Shown one piece after another: positions 50,700 to 59,251 of a stretch of 64,000 bases of DNA. The first letter of the stretch is position 1. Each line of letters opens with the position of its first letter. Under the pieces are notes generated by a model, which saw only the letters and a program-made list of their open reading frames with translations, did no database searches and was not told the DNA's origin. Position numbers and translations under genes: made by a program. This DNA is from Ruminococcus sp. FC2018 (GTDB taxonomy: Bacteria; Bacillota; Clostridia; Oscillospirales; Ruminococcaceae): positions 1 through 64,000 of the forward strand of contig NZ_JHXH01000009.1 in the NCBI RefSeq assembly GCF_000621805.1. The letters run 5' to 3'.

Positions 50700-52031
50700 A
50701 TGAAATGCAAACGCAGATGTCTAATCAGGATATTCACCTTTGGAATCTTTGCTCTTACGGCACTTATCGCCCGCAATTTTATTCTTATGGACGAGGCACG
50801 CAGGAACACTTTGGTGCTCAACGCTTCTTATTCAAGCGCACTTGAACAGCTGGCAGATGCCTGTCAGAATATAAGCGAGACGCTTGAAAAAGAGCTTTAC
50901 GCAGGCTCTGGAGAAACTCACAAGGACCTTTCCGTAAAGCTTTATCAGCAGGCAAGTGCGGCAAAGGCGGCACTTTCTCAGCTGCCTATGGGAAGGGCGC
51001 AGACAAACAACACCTACAAGTTTCTTTCCCAGGTAGGAAACTACTCGCTTGCAGTGGGCAAAAAGCTGGAAAAGGACACGGGGATTTCCGACAAGGACTA
51101 TGAAAATATATCAAAGCTATACGATTTTTCCAAAAAGCTTGCTCAGAACATATGGGAGCTTGAAAGCTCTCTGAGCGCAGGAGAGATAGACTTCAGCGAT
51201 GCACAGATAGACACTGAGGGAGTACCTGAGGTGACCGACGGATTTGCCGATTTTGAACAGGACTTTAAAGACTATCCCAGCCTTATCTATGACGGACCGT
51301 TTTCGGACAATATCATGGAGAAAAAGCCGAAGATGACACAGGGTGCGGCGCAGGTTTCCCGGAAAAAGGCTCTGGAAAAGTGCTGTATGGCTTTAAATAT
51401 TTCCGCCAACGACCTTGAGGACGTAAGCGAGGTAGGGGGAAATATGCCTGCAATAAGGTTTTCAAACAAGGACAACACCGTTTGCAGCGAGGTCACGAAA
51501 AACGGGGGATATCTTTCCTACTTTCTCAAGAGCAGGATAGTGAAAGAGGAAAAAATGTCCAAGGAGCAGGCTCTGGAAACAGGAGAGAAGTATCTTGACT
51601 ATCTGGGTATTGTGTCCATGAAAACAACCTACTATGATATCCACAACGGGATAATGACAATAAATTTTGCATACGACGACCTGGGTACCTGTGTTTACAC
51701 CGACCTTGTCAAGGTGTCGGTCGCTCTTGACAACGGCGAGATTCTTGGCTATGACGCAAGAGGTTTTCTTGTGAACCACACAAAGAGGAATTACCCCAAG
51801 AAGCTGTTTTCAAAGCTTCGTGCACAGGAAAGGGTATCTCCGAAGCTGACTGTGCAAAGCAGCCGTCTGGCGGTCATACCCACGGATAATCTTGAGGAAA
51901 AGCTTTGCTATGAGTTTAAGTGCAAGGCGAAAAACGGCAGGAACGTGCTGGTGTATTTTGACGCACAGACCGGAGAAGAACAGCAGATACTTCTGCTTGT
52001 GGAAAGTCCGTCGGGAACACTGACGGTATAA
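50700..52031 (+). CDS. ypeB: YpeB-type germination protein
   Basis: The product has 443 residues. The ATG at 50700 is best placed for GGAGGA (spacing 6). One N-terminal helix (about 7-27) is followed by a long helical part (about 40-190) and two or three PepSY-like repeats (about 210-435, including ISANDLEDVSEV, DLVKVSVALDNGEILGYDARGF and VYFDAQTGEE). In Bacillus, YpeB holds SleB in the spore cortex. No sleB is adjacent, but a SleB-family hydrolase lies 4.5 kb away on the other strand. This suggests the host retains sporulation genes, which is inference. Confidence 0.85.
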   Translation: MKCKRRCLIRIFTFGIFALTALIARNFILMDEARRNTLVLNASYSSALEQLADACQNISETLEKELYAGSGETHKDLSVKLYQQASAAKAALSQLPMGRAQTNNTYKFLSQVGNYSLAVGKKLEKDTGISDKDYENISKLYDFSKKLAQNIWELESSLSAGEIDFSDAQIDTEGVPEVTDGFADFEQDFKDYPSLIYDGPFSDNIMEKKPKMTQGAAQVSRKKALEKCCMALNISANDLEDVSEVGGNMPAIRFSNKDNTVCSEVTKNGGYLSYFLKSRIVKEEKMSKEQALETGEKYLDYLGIVSMKTTYYDIHNGIMTINFAYDDLGTCVYTDLVKVSVALDNGEILGYDARGFLVNHTKRNYPKKLFSKLRAQERVSPKLTVQSSRLAVIPTDNLEEKLCYEFKCKAKNGRNVLVYFDAQTGEEQQILLLVESPSGTLTV

Positions 52032-52050
52032 TAAAAAAGGAGAGGATAGT

Positions 52051-52650
52051 ATGGATCTTAAAGACTCACAGACCAGGGTAAACCTTATGAGGGCTTACGC
52101 CGGGGAATCTCAGGCAAGGAACAGATATTCCTTTGCACAGAAAAAACTGATCGAACAAAAGCAGTTTGTTGCGGCAGACCTGTTCAGGTGGACAGCGGAT
52201 CAGGAAAAAGAGCACGCACGTATCTTCTATGAGCACCTGCAAAAGGGCGGCGTTGAGGAGACGGAGATACAGGCGGCTTTCCCTGTTGACAAGGACAGCT
52301 GTGACATGGTATGTCTGTTTCAGAGCGCAGCAGAGCACGAGTTCAAGGAAAATGAGCAGATATACCCGGAGTTTGCAAGAATTGCCCGTGAGGAAGGCTT
52401 TTCACAGATAGCACAGGACTTTGAAAACATTGCCTCTATCGAGAAAAGCCACGGTGAACGCTTCAGGCGTTTTGCACAGCTCCAGAGCGAGGACAGGCTT
52501 TATTCCTCCGATGAGTCTGTGATTTGGGTATGCACCAACTGCGGGTATATCCTTGAAGGCACACAAGTTCCTCAGAATTGCCCTGTGTGCCATGGCGAGC
52601 AGGGCTATTATATCCGTCTGGACATGGCGGACTGGGGCTTGTATAAATAA
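52051..52650 (+). CDS. second rubrerythrin, divergent
   Basis: The product has 199 residues; AGGAGAGG precedes the ATG. The di-iron domain has GESQARNRY, EKEHARIF and IEKSHGERF. The C-terminal rubredoxin knot has CTNCGY and CPVC. It is 20 residues longer than the rubrerythrin at 8832, mainly in an insertion after the second helix pair and in the tail. It lies 19 bases after ypeB and so is probably cotranscribed with it, an unusual pairing. Confidence 0.94.
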   Translation: MDLKDSQTRVNLMRAYAGESQARNRYSFAQKKLIEQKQFVAADLFRWTADQEKEHARIFYEHLQKGGVEETEIQAAFPVDKDSCDMVCLFQSAAEHEFKENEQIYPEFARIAREEGFSQIAQDFENIASIEKSHGERFRRFAQLQSEDRLYSSDESVIWVCTNCGYILEGTQVPQNCPVCHGEQGYYIRLDMADWGLYK

Positions 52651-52680
52651 ATGTTTGTGCTCTCAGAAGGGGGCAAAAAC

Positions 52681-52720
52681 AAAGGCTTCCCCCCTTTTTT
52701 GGGAGAAAGCCTTTACATAT
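52681..52720 (-). terminator. terminator of the RNase/uridine-kinase operon
   Basis: Minus strand AAAGGCTTTCTCCC...GGGGGGAAGCCTTT followed by GTTTTTG. It may also act weakly on the plus strand after rubrerythrin. Confidence 0.75.
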
Positions 52721-53662
52721 TCAGTATTTATACTCGCTGTCGCCGATAAACTCACGGATAAGAGACCGTGGCGGAATATTGTCAAGGGTTATGGCTCCTA
52801 TCTGGGTAAGCGCCTGGGTGATAGGGCTGAACCGTTCGTACTTGCTGTCCTGAGCGATAGCGTTTTTCAGCTTGCCAAGGATAAAGCTTTTGTATGCAGG
52901 CACCTCATAGGGGATAAATGAATCCACAGAGTATTCCGCAAGATTTTTAAATGGCATGATATATTTTACCTCGCCTGCCTCAACGCTGTCGAACATATCA
53001 AGGGTGGCAGTTATTTCTCTGCCCCGGAAAAGAATATCTCTGATAATACGGCGCATAAGGCGTATATACGCCGGGTCAAGCAATCTGTCGTCTTCACCTT
53101 TGACGTCATACTGGAGCCTTGTTCTGACGCTGACATACATTTTGTGAGAATATCCTGTTATCTCGCCCACAATGGACGGGTTAAGGGCATGAGTACCTTC
53201 AAATATGAATATCTCGTCCTTTTCACGCTTCAGCTTTGGTCCCCAATGTCTTGACTGGTCGGGGAAGTTGAATATGGGCAATGTTATCTCCTTGCCGTTA
53301 AAAAGGTCGGTGAGCTGGCTTACAAAAAGCTCCTTATCCACATGGGCAGGGGATTCAAGGTCTACCTTTCCGTTTTCGTCAACGGGGAAACGTTCCTTTG
53401 GCACAAAGTAATTGTCAAGGGAGATATTGTAGGTTATTATCCCACGCTCAAGGAGTATCTCCCGTATTTTCAGAGCTGTGGTGGTCTTGCCCGAGCCGGA
53501 AGGACCTGCAAGCAGGAGAATGGGTCGGGAATCCTTTGAGTTCTCTATGTTGTCCGCAATGGCGGTAAGCCGCTGGGTATAGTTGTTGTCGCTTTCTGCG
53601 ATAAACTTTTTTTCGTCCTGCAAAATGCGGTGGTTAAGTGCATTTACATGGATTACCTTCAT
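52721..53662 (-). CDS. uridine kinase-like P-loop protein
   Basis: The product has 313 residues; ATG at 53662 with AAAGGAG upstream. An N-terminal extension of about 50 residues is followed by the PRK/uridine kinase P-loop (LAGPSGSGKTTT near 54-65), SLDNYFVP (substrate loop), FEGTHALNP and RRIIRDILFRGR. It is longer than Udk (about 210 residues). The family includes threonyl-tRNA-synthetase-like TGS kinases; here the N-terminus is short. It likely phosphorylates uridine or a related compound. Downstream of the RNase gene by 27 bases. Confidence 0.85.
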   Translation of the reverse strand: MKVIHVNALNHRILQDEKKFIAESDNNYTQRLTAIADNIENSKDSRPILLLAGPSGSGKTTTALKIREILLERGIITYNISLDNYFVPKERFPVDENGKVDLESPAHVDKELFVSQLTDLFNGKEITLPIFNFPDQSRHWGPKLKREKDEIFIFEGTHALNPSIVGEITGYSHKMYVSVRTRLQYDVKGEDDRLLDPAYIRLMRRIIRDILFRGREITATLDMFDSVEAGEVKYIMPFKNLAEYSVDSFIPYEVPAYKSFILGKLKNAIAQDSKYERFSPITQALTQIGAITLDNIPPRSLIREFIGDSEYKY

Positions 53663-53689
53663 AAAAGACAAGCTCCTTTCGGTTGCTTT

Positions 53690-55276
53690 TTAATCCTCCC
53701 ACTTGGAGCAGAGGTTGTTGAGAGTATCTGTCATTTTAGCAAGCTCCTTGTTGGTAAGCCCGGAGCTTCTGTTGACAAGGGCGGTAAGGCGTTCCAGAGA
53801 AGCCACAAGCCGCTGGTATCCGGGTGAGAAGCCCTTTGACTTTTTCTCAACGGGTATCGGAGCTGCGTTGGTGAACTCGCCGGTAAGAATGTTGAGCACA
53901 CCGCCGCTGTACGGTGCGTACGCTTCAAGTCCGAAGTCTTTTTTCAGGTGGGCGGTGAATTCGTCCGCAACAGACGCCTCAGAGTGATTAACAAACACCT
54001 TCTTCACGCCCTTTACGCTGCTTATCCAGCCGTTGAGACCGTCCACGTCAGCGTGTCCGCTTATGCCTGCAAGGACAAGTATCTGTGCCTTTACGGATAT
54101 CTCCTCGCCGAACAGCTTTACAGTCTTTGCCCCCTCCACAAGGCTTCTGCCCAGGGTGTTCAGAGCCTGATAGCCCACAAAAAGCACCGTGTTCTCAGGC
54201 TTCCACAGGTTGTGTTTCAGGTGGTGCTTTATGCGCCCGGCCTCACACATTCCGCTGGCGGAGATTATGATCTTGGGCGTGTTGTCAAAGTTGATAGCAC
54301 GGGATTCGTCGCTTGTGGTAGCAAGGTTAAGGTCATCAAAGGTTATGGGATTGATGCCCCGGTTAACAAAGCTCATAGCCTCCTCGTCGAAGCAGGAATC
54401 CTTGTTTTCTATAAATATCCGTGTTGCCTCTATGGCAAGGGGAGAGTCTACATAAACGGGAAAGCCTGCATGATTCCTGACCAGCCCCTGAGCTTTTATC
54501 TGTCTTAAAAAGTACAGAAGCTCCTGGGTCCTGCCTACTGCGAAAGAGGGTATGACTACGTTTCCGCCACGGTCAAAGGTGGTCTGAATTATCTGGGCGA
54601 ATGCCTGAACATAATCCTTTGGCGGGTCATGCCGTCTGTTGCCGTAGGTGGCTTCCATTATAACATAATCAGCTGTGTCTACATACTGCGGGTCACGGAT
54701 AAGGGGCTGCTTATGGTTGCCGATATCACCGGAGAACAACAGTTTTCTTGTCTGGTCCTCCTCTGTGAGCCACAGCTCAATGCTGGAAGAACCAAGCAGG
54801 TGCCCTGCGTCGGTATATCTTACCTTTATGCCGGGGCAAATATCTATCTGCTCGTCATAGTCATGGGGCACAAAGCAGGCTATTGCACCCTCGGCATCAG
54901 CCATGGTGTAAAGAGGCTCAACGTCACCGCCGCCTTTACGTCTGCCCTTCCTTGAACGCCACTCTGCTTCAAACTCCTGAATATGCGCCGAGTCACGCAG
55001 CATTATCGAGCAAAGGTTTGCGGTGGCTTTTGTGGAGTGTATCTGCCCTGAAAAACCGCCTGCATAAAGCAGCGGCAGCAGTCCGGAATGGTCGATATGA
55101 GCATGGGTGAGCAGCACAAAGTCTATGCTTGATGGAGGGCAGGGTACTTTTTCGTTCTCAAAATAGTTTATGCCCTGTTCCATGCCGAAGTCCACAAGAA
55201 ATTTTTTGCCGCAGGCTTCGATATAAGTACAGCTTCCGGTGACTTCATGGGCAGCACCTAAAAAAACAAGTTTCAT
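53690..55276 (-). CDS. beta-CASP metallo-beta-lactamase RNase
   Basis: The product has 528 residues. The metal motif is THAHIDHSG near 56-64, with GHLLGSS (motif III) and LLFSGDIG (motif IV) following. The beta-CASP segment has VIPSFAVGRTQEL, ASGMCEAGRI and GISGHADVDGL. These are the marks of the CPSF/YbeY-type RNA-cleaving branch, not of beta-lactamases. About 60 residues at the C-terminus (after 465) form a helical tail. It probably processes or degrades RNA in the cytoplasm. First gene of a two-gene operon. Confidence 0.92.
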   Translation of the reverse strand: MKLVFLGAAHEVTGSCTYIEACGKKFLVDFGMEQGINYFENEKVPCPPSSIDFVLLTHAHIDHSGLLPLLYAGGFSGQIHSTKATANLCSIMLRDSAHIQEFEAEWRSRKGRRKGGGDVEPLYTMADAEGAIACFVPHDYDEQIDICPGIKVRYTDAGHLLGSSSIELWLTEEDQTRKLLFSGDIGNHKQPLIRDPQYVDTADYVIMEATYGNRRHDPPKDYVQAFAQIIQTTFDRGGNVVIPSFAVGRTQELLYFLRQIKAQGLVRNHAGFPVYVDSPLAIEATRIFIENKDSCFDEEAMSFVNRGINPITFDDLNLATTSDESRAINFDNTPKIIISASGMCEAGRIKHHLKHNLWKPENTVLFVGYQALNTLGRSLVEGAKTVKLFGEEISVKAQILVLAGISGHADVDGLNGWISSVKGVKKVFVNHSEASVADEFTAHLKKDFGLEAYAPYSGGVLNILTGEFTNAAPIPVEKKSKGFSPGYQRLVASLERLTALVNRSSGLTNKELAKMTDTLNNLCSKWED

Positions 55277-55322
55277 AAAAGCATTTCGCCTCGATTCTGA
55301 ATAATATTATATTTCTAAGTAC

Positions 55323-55351
55323 ATTGTATCACATATCATTTTGATTTTCAA
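55323..55351 (-). promoter_or_regulatory. promoter of the beta-CASP RNase operon
   Basis: Minus strand TTGAAA (55346-55351), a 17-base spacer, TACAAT (55323-55328). Confidence 0.75.
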
Positions 55352-55385
55352 GCATTTTGCACAATTTTATTGTATATCAGATCTG

Positions 55386-55428
55386 AAAAATGTGCAAATC
55401 AATAGCCGCAGATGTTACTCTGCGGCTT
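55386..55428 (-). terminator. terminator after the alcohol dehydrogenase gene
   Basis: Minus strand GCCGCAGA / TCTGCGGC with a short loop (55405-55426), followed by a loose T-rich stretch (TATTGATTTGCACATTTTT). Confidence 0.65.
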
Positions 55429-55452
55429 GTTGTAGTTACATATGTTGGTATA

Positions 55453-56601
55453 TCAGAGCATTATTTTTCTGTAAAGCTCTTTGAGCTCCTCAACGCTGGT
55501 ATCTCTGGGGTTGCCGGGACGGCAGGCATCTGCGTAAGCATCTGCTGCGAGAGTATCAAGGTCTTCCTCCTTGACTTTCTCGTTCTTTTCCGGTATACCA
55601 ACGTCCTTTGAAAGCTGCTTGACAGCGTCAACGGCTGCTTTTCTGTACTCCTGGGCGGTCATGCTGTCAACGCCCTGCACGCCCATAGCCCTTGCTATCT
55701 CCCGGTACTTTTCCCCTGTGTACTCCTGGTTGTATTCCATAACGATAGGAAGCATCATTGCGCAGGCAACACCGTGTGCAGTGTCATAATGTGCTCCAAG
55801 GGTATGAGCGATAGAGTGAGCTATGCCAAGACCCACGTTTGAAAAGCCCATTCCTGCAACGTACTGTGCAAGAGCCATACCTTCACGGTTCTCAGGAATA
55901 TTATCCACAGCACCTCTGAGATTTTTTGCTATAAGGCGTATTGCCTCAAGGTGGAACATATCTGTCATTTCCCAGGCAGCTTTTGTGGTATAGCCCTCGA
56001 TAGCATGAGTCAGAGCGTCCATACCTGTTGCGGCAGTCAGTCCCTTTGGCATTGATGACATCATATCCGGGTCAACTATTGCCACCTCGGGGATATCGTG
56101 CTCGTCAACGCAGACGAACTTTCTTTCCTTCTCGGTATCAGTGATAACGTAGTTTATGGTTACCTCTGCGGCTGTACCTGCGGTGGTGGGGACTGCTATT
56201 GTGGGAACGGCATGGTTCTTAGTAGGTGCGACCCCTTCAAGGGAACGTACATCTGAAAATTCTGGATTGGTGATTATTATACCGATAGCCTTTGCGGTGT
56301 CCATTGAAGAACCGCCGCCGATGGTGATGATAGAATCTGCGCCGCAAGCCTTGAAGGCCTCAACGCCCTCCTTTACGTTCTCAATGGTGGGGTTTGGCTT
56401 GATGCCCGAGTAGACGGTGTAAGCAATACCCTCCTTATCCAGAAGATCTGTTACTTTAGCAGTTACACCGAACTTTATCAGATCCGGGTCGGAGCACACG
56501 AAAATGTGCTTGAAGCCCTTGGTTTTTGCAATGGCAGGTATTTGTGCAATCGCTCCTTTGCCATGGTGGGAAACGGTGTTGAGAATGATTCTGTTTGACA
56601 T
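55453..56601 (-). CDS. iron-containing alcohol dehydrogenase, lactaldehyde-reductase-like
   Basis: The product has 382 residues; AAGGAGG precedes the ATG. NAD-binding GGGSSMDTAKAIG is near 95-107. Iron ligands lie in GMDALTHAIEGY (near 197) and GIAHSIAHTLGAHYDTAHG (near 261), as in group III Fe-dependent dehydrogenases such as FucO. It interconverts short aldehydes or lactaldehyde and the alcohol with NAD(H), probably in fermentation. It follows metG by 46 bases, so it may be cotranscribed. Confidence 0.92.
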   Translation of the reverse strand: MSNRIILNTVSHHGKGAIAQIPAIAKTKGFKHIFVCSDPDLIKFGVTAKVTDLLDKEGIAYTVYSGIKPNPTIENVKEGVEAFKACGADSIITIGGGSSMDTAKAIGIIITNPEFSDVRSLEGVAPTKNHAVPTIAVPTTAGTAAEVTINYVITDTEKERKFVCVDEHDIPEVAIVDPDMMSSMPKGLTAATGMDALTHAIEGYTTKAAWEMTDMFHLEAIRLIAKNLRGAVDNIPENREGMALAQYVAGMGFSNVGLGIAHSIAHTLGAHYDTAHGVACAMMLPIVMEYNQEYTGEKYREIARAMGVQGVDSMTAQEYRKAAVDAVKQLSKDVGIPEKNEKVKEEDLDTLAADAYADACRPGNPRDTSVEELKELYRKIML

Positions 56602-56647
56602 AATAGTGACCTCCTTGATATATAGATTATGGGTAAGAAATCAAATA

Positions 56648-58666
56648 TTATTCGTCGCTGTTTTGTGCGAACTGGCTTTCATGCCTTGTAAAGAAGTCGG
56701 TTCTCGGAGGCAGGAACTTTAGCTTGTGGTTCTCGCCCGTAAAGTAAGATACCGGCTCAAAAATATGCTCCCAGCTCCAGAAGCTGTCGTCCACGCCCAG
56801 ATATTCCTGTATTTTCTGTGTTCCGAAAGGTGCCATCGGGTGCAGCAGTATTGCGGCAATCCTTATTACATAGAATATATCCGCAAGCACCTGCGAAAGC
56901 TCCTCTTTGGTCTGCTCCTCGGACTTGAGAGCCTTTGCCATATACTTGCTTGCGTTTCTGATATAGCTGTCAAGCACATAGGTACACTGGTGGAAAGCAA
57001 AGCGTGACATATGGCGTTCGTAGTCAAGCACTGCTTTTTTGCCCTCGGCAAGTATCTTTTCGCTGGGCGTATTTGTCGGCAGTATCCCGTCAAGCTCTTT
57101 CTGTGCGGTATAGAAAGCGGTCCTTATTATTCTGTTATAAACATTTGAAAGCAAAAGTCCGTCCTTTACCACAGGGTCCTGCTCGTCGGGCTTTGCATCG
57201 GGATTGAACGGCTTTGGCATAAAGCTTACCGAGCGCTGTCCCAGTCCCAGTCCCAGCCAGTGCATTCTAAGCTGTTCGGGGGTGTAGTAATTCAGAAGCT
57301 CGTCAGCCATAGGAGGCTTTACTGCGCCTGAGCTTGAGGCTTTTTTGTCAAGGAAAAGAATGTGGTGGTTTGCCACGATAACAGGCATCTGAAGCTCTCC
57401 GTCAGGGACATCTGCGGTCTTTTGCTCTGCCTTTTGCTGTGCCATCCACATAGCAGGCTCGGCGATGCCGTAGAAATAGATGTTATCCTGACCTATGAAC
57501 TGGAACACTGATGCGTCCTTTGAGCACCAGTAATCCTTCCACTCGCTTTTATCCCTGCCCTGTGATTCAAGGTAGGTCTGGGTAAAGGATATAGGTGCCC
57601 ACAGAGATTCCGGCCACACCCAGACGGTGAGGTCCTCCCCGTCAGGCTCAAATTTCGGAGCGGGAACGCCCCAATCGATATTGCCTGTAAGTCTGAAAGG
57701 TACCAGCTTTTTGCCTGTGCGGTATCTTATGCCGTTTGCGGTGAGCACTCTGCAAGCCTTCTCGCAGTCTGCAAGGGCAGTGAATGCAATGGTGAAAGAG
57801 GGCTTCTTCGGCTCCTCGATATACTCATGCTTTGGCAGCTCGCTTTGTATCTGTTTGTATTTTTCTTCAAATTCCCGCTTTACATAAATAACAGGCGGTT
57901 TAAGGAACTCGGATATAGTTTTCCACACAACCGGACGGATATCCTTGCGTTTCTGCATTTTCTCCACCCAGTCCTGCAGCAGCTTTTCATAGTCGGTGAG
58001 CTTGAAATACCAGTTTGTCACCGGTTTCATAGTTGGTTTTTCCCCTGTAAGGGTGCTTACCGGGTCAACAAGATTTTCCGGCATATACTGGTGCCCCATA
58101 TCGCACTCGTCTGCGTAGCCCTTTTCGGAGGTGCAGCCGTCAACAGGGCATTTGCCTACGACCTGTCTGCCGTTGAGGAACACCCCTGCTTTTTCGTCGA
58201 AAAACTGCATGGTAGATATCTTTTCAAGCTGTCCTTTTTCGTAGAGTGAGCTGAGAAATTTTTTTGTAAACTCTGCGTGTATCTCCTTGCTGCGGTCAAG
58301 ACCTGAAGCGGCGAACAGATTTGGTTTTATGGCGTATTTTTCAAGGGTATCAGCCTGCTTGTTGTGGTTGCTCCGTACAAAGTCCTCAAGGCTGCCCTCA
58401 AACTCGCCCTTTTCCACCTTCTGTCTCCAGCCCTCTGCGATAGGTGAGCCGTAGCAGTCGGTACCTGTAACGAAGATGACATTTTCGCTGCCTATCCTGT
58501 CACGGAGAAACCTTGCATAGGTATCTGCAAACACCAGCATTCCGCCAACGTGACCAAAATGGAGCTCTTTGTTACCATAAGGCATACCACCGGTTATCAC
58601 CGCTCTTTTGGGGAATTCCGGGCGTGGTATCTCAAAATTGCGCTTTTCTTTATTCTTTTCTTCCAT
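56648..58666 (-). CDS. metG: methionyl-tRNA synthetase, divergent type
   Basis: The product has 672 residues. The class I HIGH-like motif is FGHVGG (MPYGNKELHFGHVGG near 28-42). A cysteine knuckle follows (CPVDGCTSEKGYADEC). In the KMSKS position there is DKKASSSG, so the loop departs from the usual sequence. The anticodon-binding domain is C-terminal and no extra tRNA-binding domain is attached. It charges tRNA-Met. The ATG overlaps the PAP2 stop by one base (TAATG), coupling the two. Confidence 0.92.
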   Translation of the reverse strand: MEEKNKEKRNFEIPRPEFPKRAVITGGMPYGNKELHFGHVGGMLVFADTYARFLRDRIGSENVIFVTGTDCYGSPIAEGWRQKVEKGEFEGSLEDFVRSNHNKQADTLEKYAIKPNLFAASGLDRSKEIHAEFTKKFLSSLYEKGQLEKISTMQFFDEKAGVFLNGRQVVGKCPVDGCTSEKGYADECDMGHQYMPENLVDPVSTLTGEKPTMKPVTNWYFKLTDYEKLLQDWVEKMQKRKDIRPVVWKTISEFLKPPVIYVKREFEEKYKQIQSELPKHEYIEEPKKPSFTIAFTALADCEKACRVLTANGIRYRTGKKLVPFRLTGNIDWGVPAPKFEPDGEDLTVWVWPESLWAPISFTQTYLESQGRDKSEWKDYWCSKDASVFQFIGQDNIYFYGIAEPAMWMAQQKAEQKTADVPDGELQMPVIVANHHILFLDKKASSSGAVKPPMADELLNYYTPEQLRMHWLGLGLGQRSVSFMPKPFNPDAKPDEQDPVVKDGLLLSNVYNRIIRTAFYTAQKELDGILPTNTPSEKILAEGKKAVLDYERHMSRFAFHQCTYVLDSYIRNASKYMAKALKSEEQTKEELSQVLADIFYVIRIAAILLHPMAPFGTQKIQEYLGVDDSFWSWEHIFEPVSYFTGENHKLKFLPPRTDFFTRHESQFAQNSDE

Positions 58667-59250
58667 TATACTACTTCTTCCTTTTCCTTATCCTTTTCAG
58701 ATTCACAGCTGGGCTGCTCATCCACAGGTGCAGCCGGTGCGAATTTCTTTTTGTATACCGTGGTGCAGATAATTGCAGAGATAATGCCAAGTGCCGCACC
58801 AACAAGTACATCTGTGGGGTAGTGAACACCCACATGGAGCCTTGAATATCCCATGAACAGCGACACGCAAAGTGCGGGTATTCCGAACTTTTTGGGCATC
58901 ATAAGTAAAATAACGATCAAACAACCGAAGGTGGAAGCGGAATGACCCGAGGGGAACGACGGGCTATCCATTTTCCCCACAAGGGAGCTCAGCCCTTCAA
59001 TCATTTCGTAGGGTCTTGTTCTGACAAAAATATGTTTAAGAACAAATGCTCCGCCGTATGCGATGAACAATGAAGCCGCACACACAAAACCTGTGCGCCT
59101 TGTTTTTGGTATTATTACCAGCAGCAGTATCACCGCTATGGCAAGCTCACCGTGATTGCCTATATAGCCCATGAACTTACACATGGGGTCAAGCACGGCG
59201 TTTCTCAGATGATCCTGTATCCACAGCAGTACATCACCTTCCCAGCTCAT
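58666..59250 (-). CDS. PAP2-family membrane phosphatase
   Basis: The product has 194 residues; the start at 59250 has GAGGTG six bases before it. About five membrane helices. The three phosphatase motifs are complete: KHIFVRTRP (near 73), PSGHSAS (near 99) and SRLHVGVHYPTD (near 137-148). These enzymes remove phosphate from lipid phosphates such as undecaprenyl pyrophosphate. It is between glgP and metG in one run of genes. Confidence 0.92.
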   Translation of the reverse strand: MSWEGDVLLWIQDHLRNAVLDPMCKFMGYIGNHGELAIAVILLLVIIPKTRRTGFVCAASLFIAYGGAFVLKHIFVRTRPYEMIEGLSSLVGKMDSPSFPSGHSASTFGCLIVILLMMPKKFGIPALCVSLFMGYSRLHVGVHYPTDVLVGAALGIISAIICTTVYKKKFAPAAPVDEQPSCESEKDKEKEEVV

Positions 59251-59251
59251 T

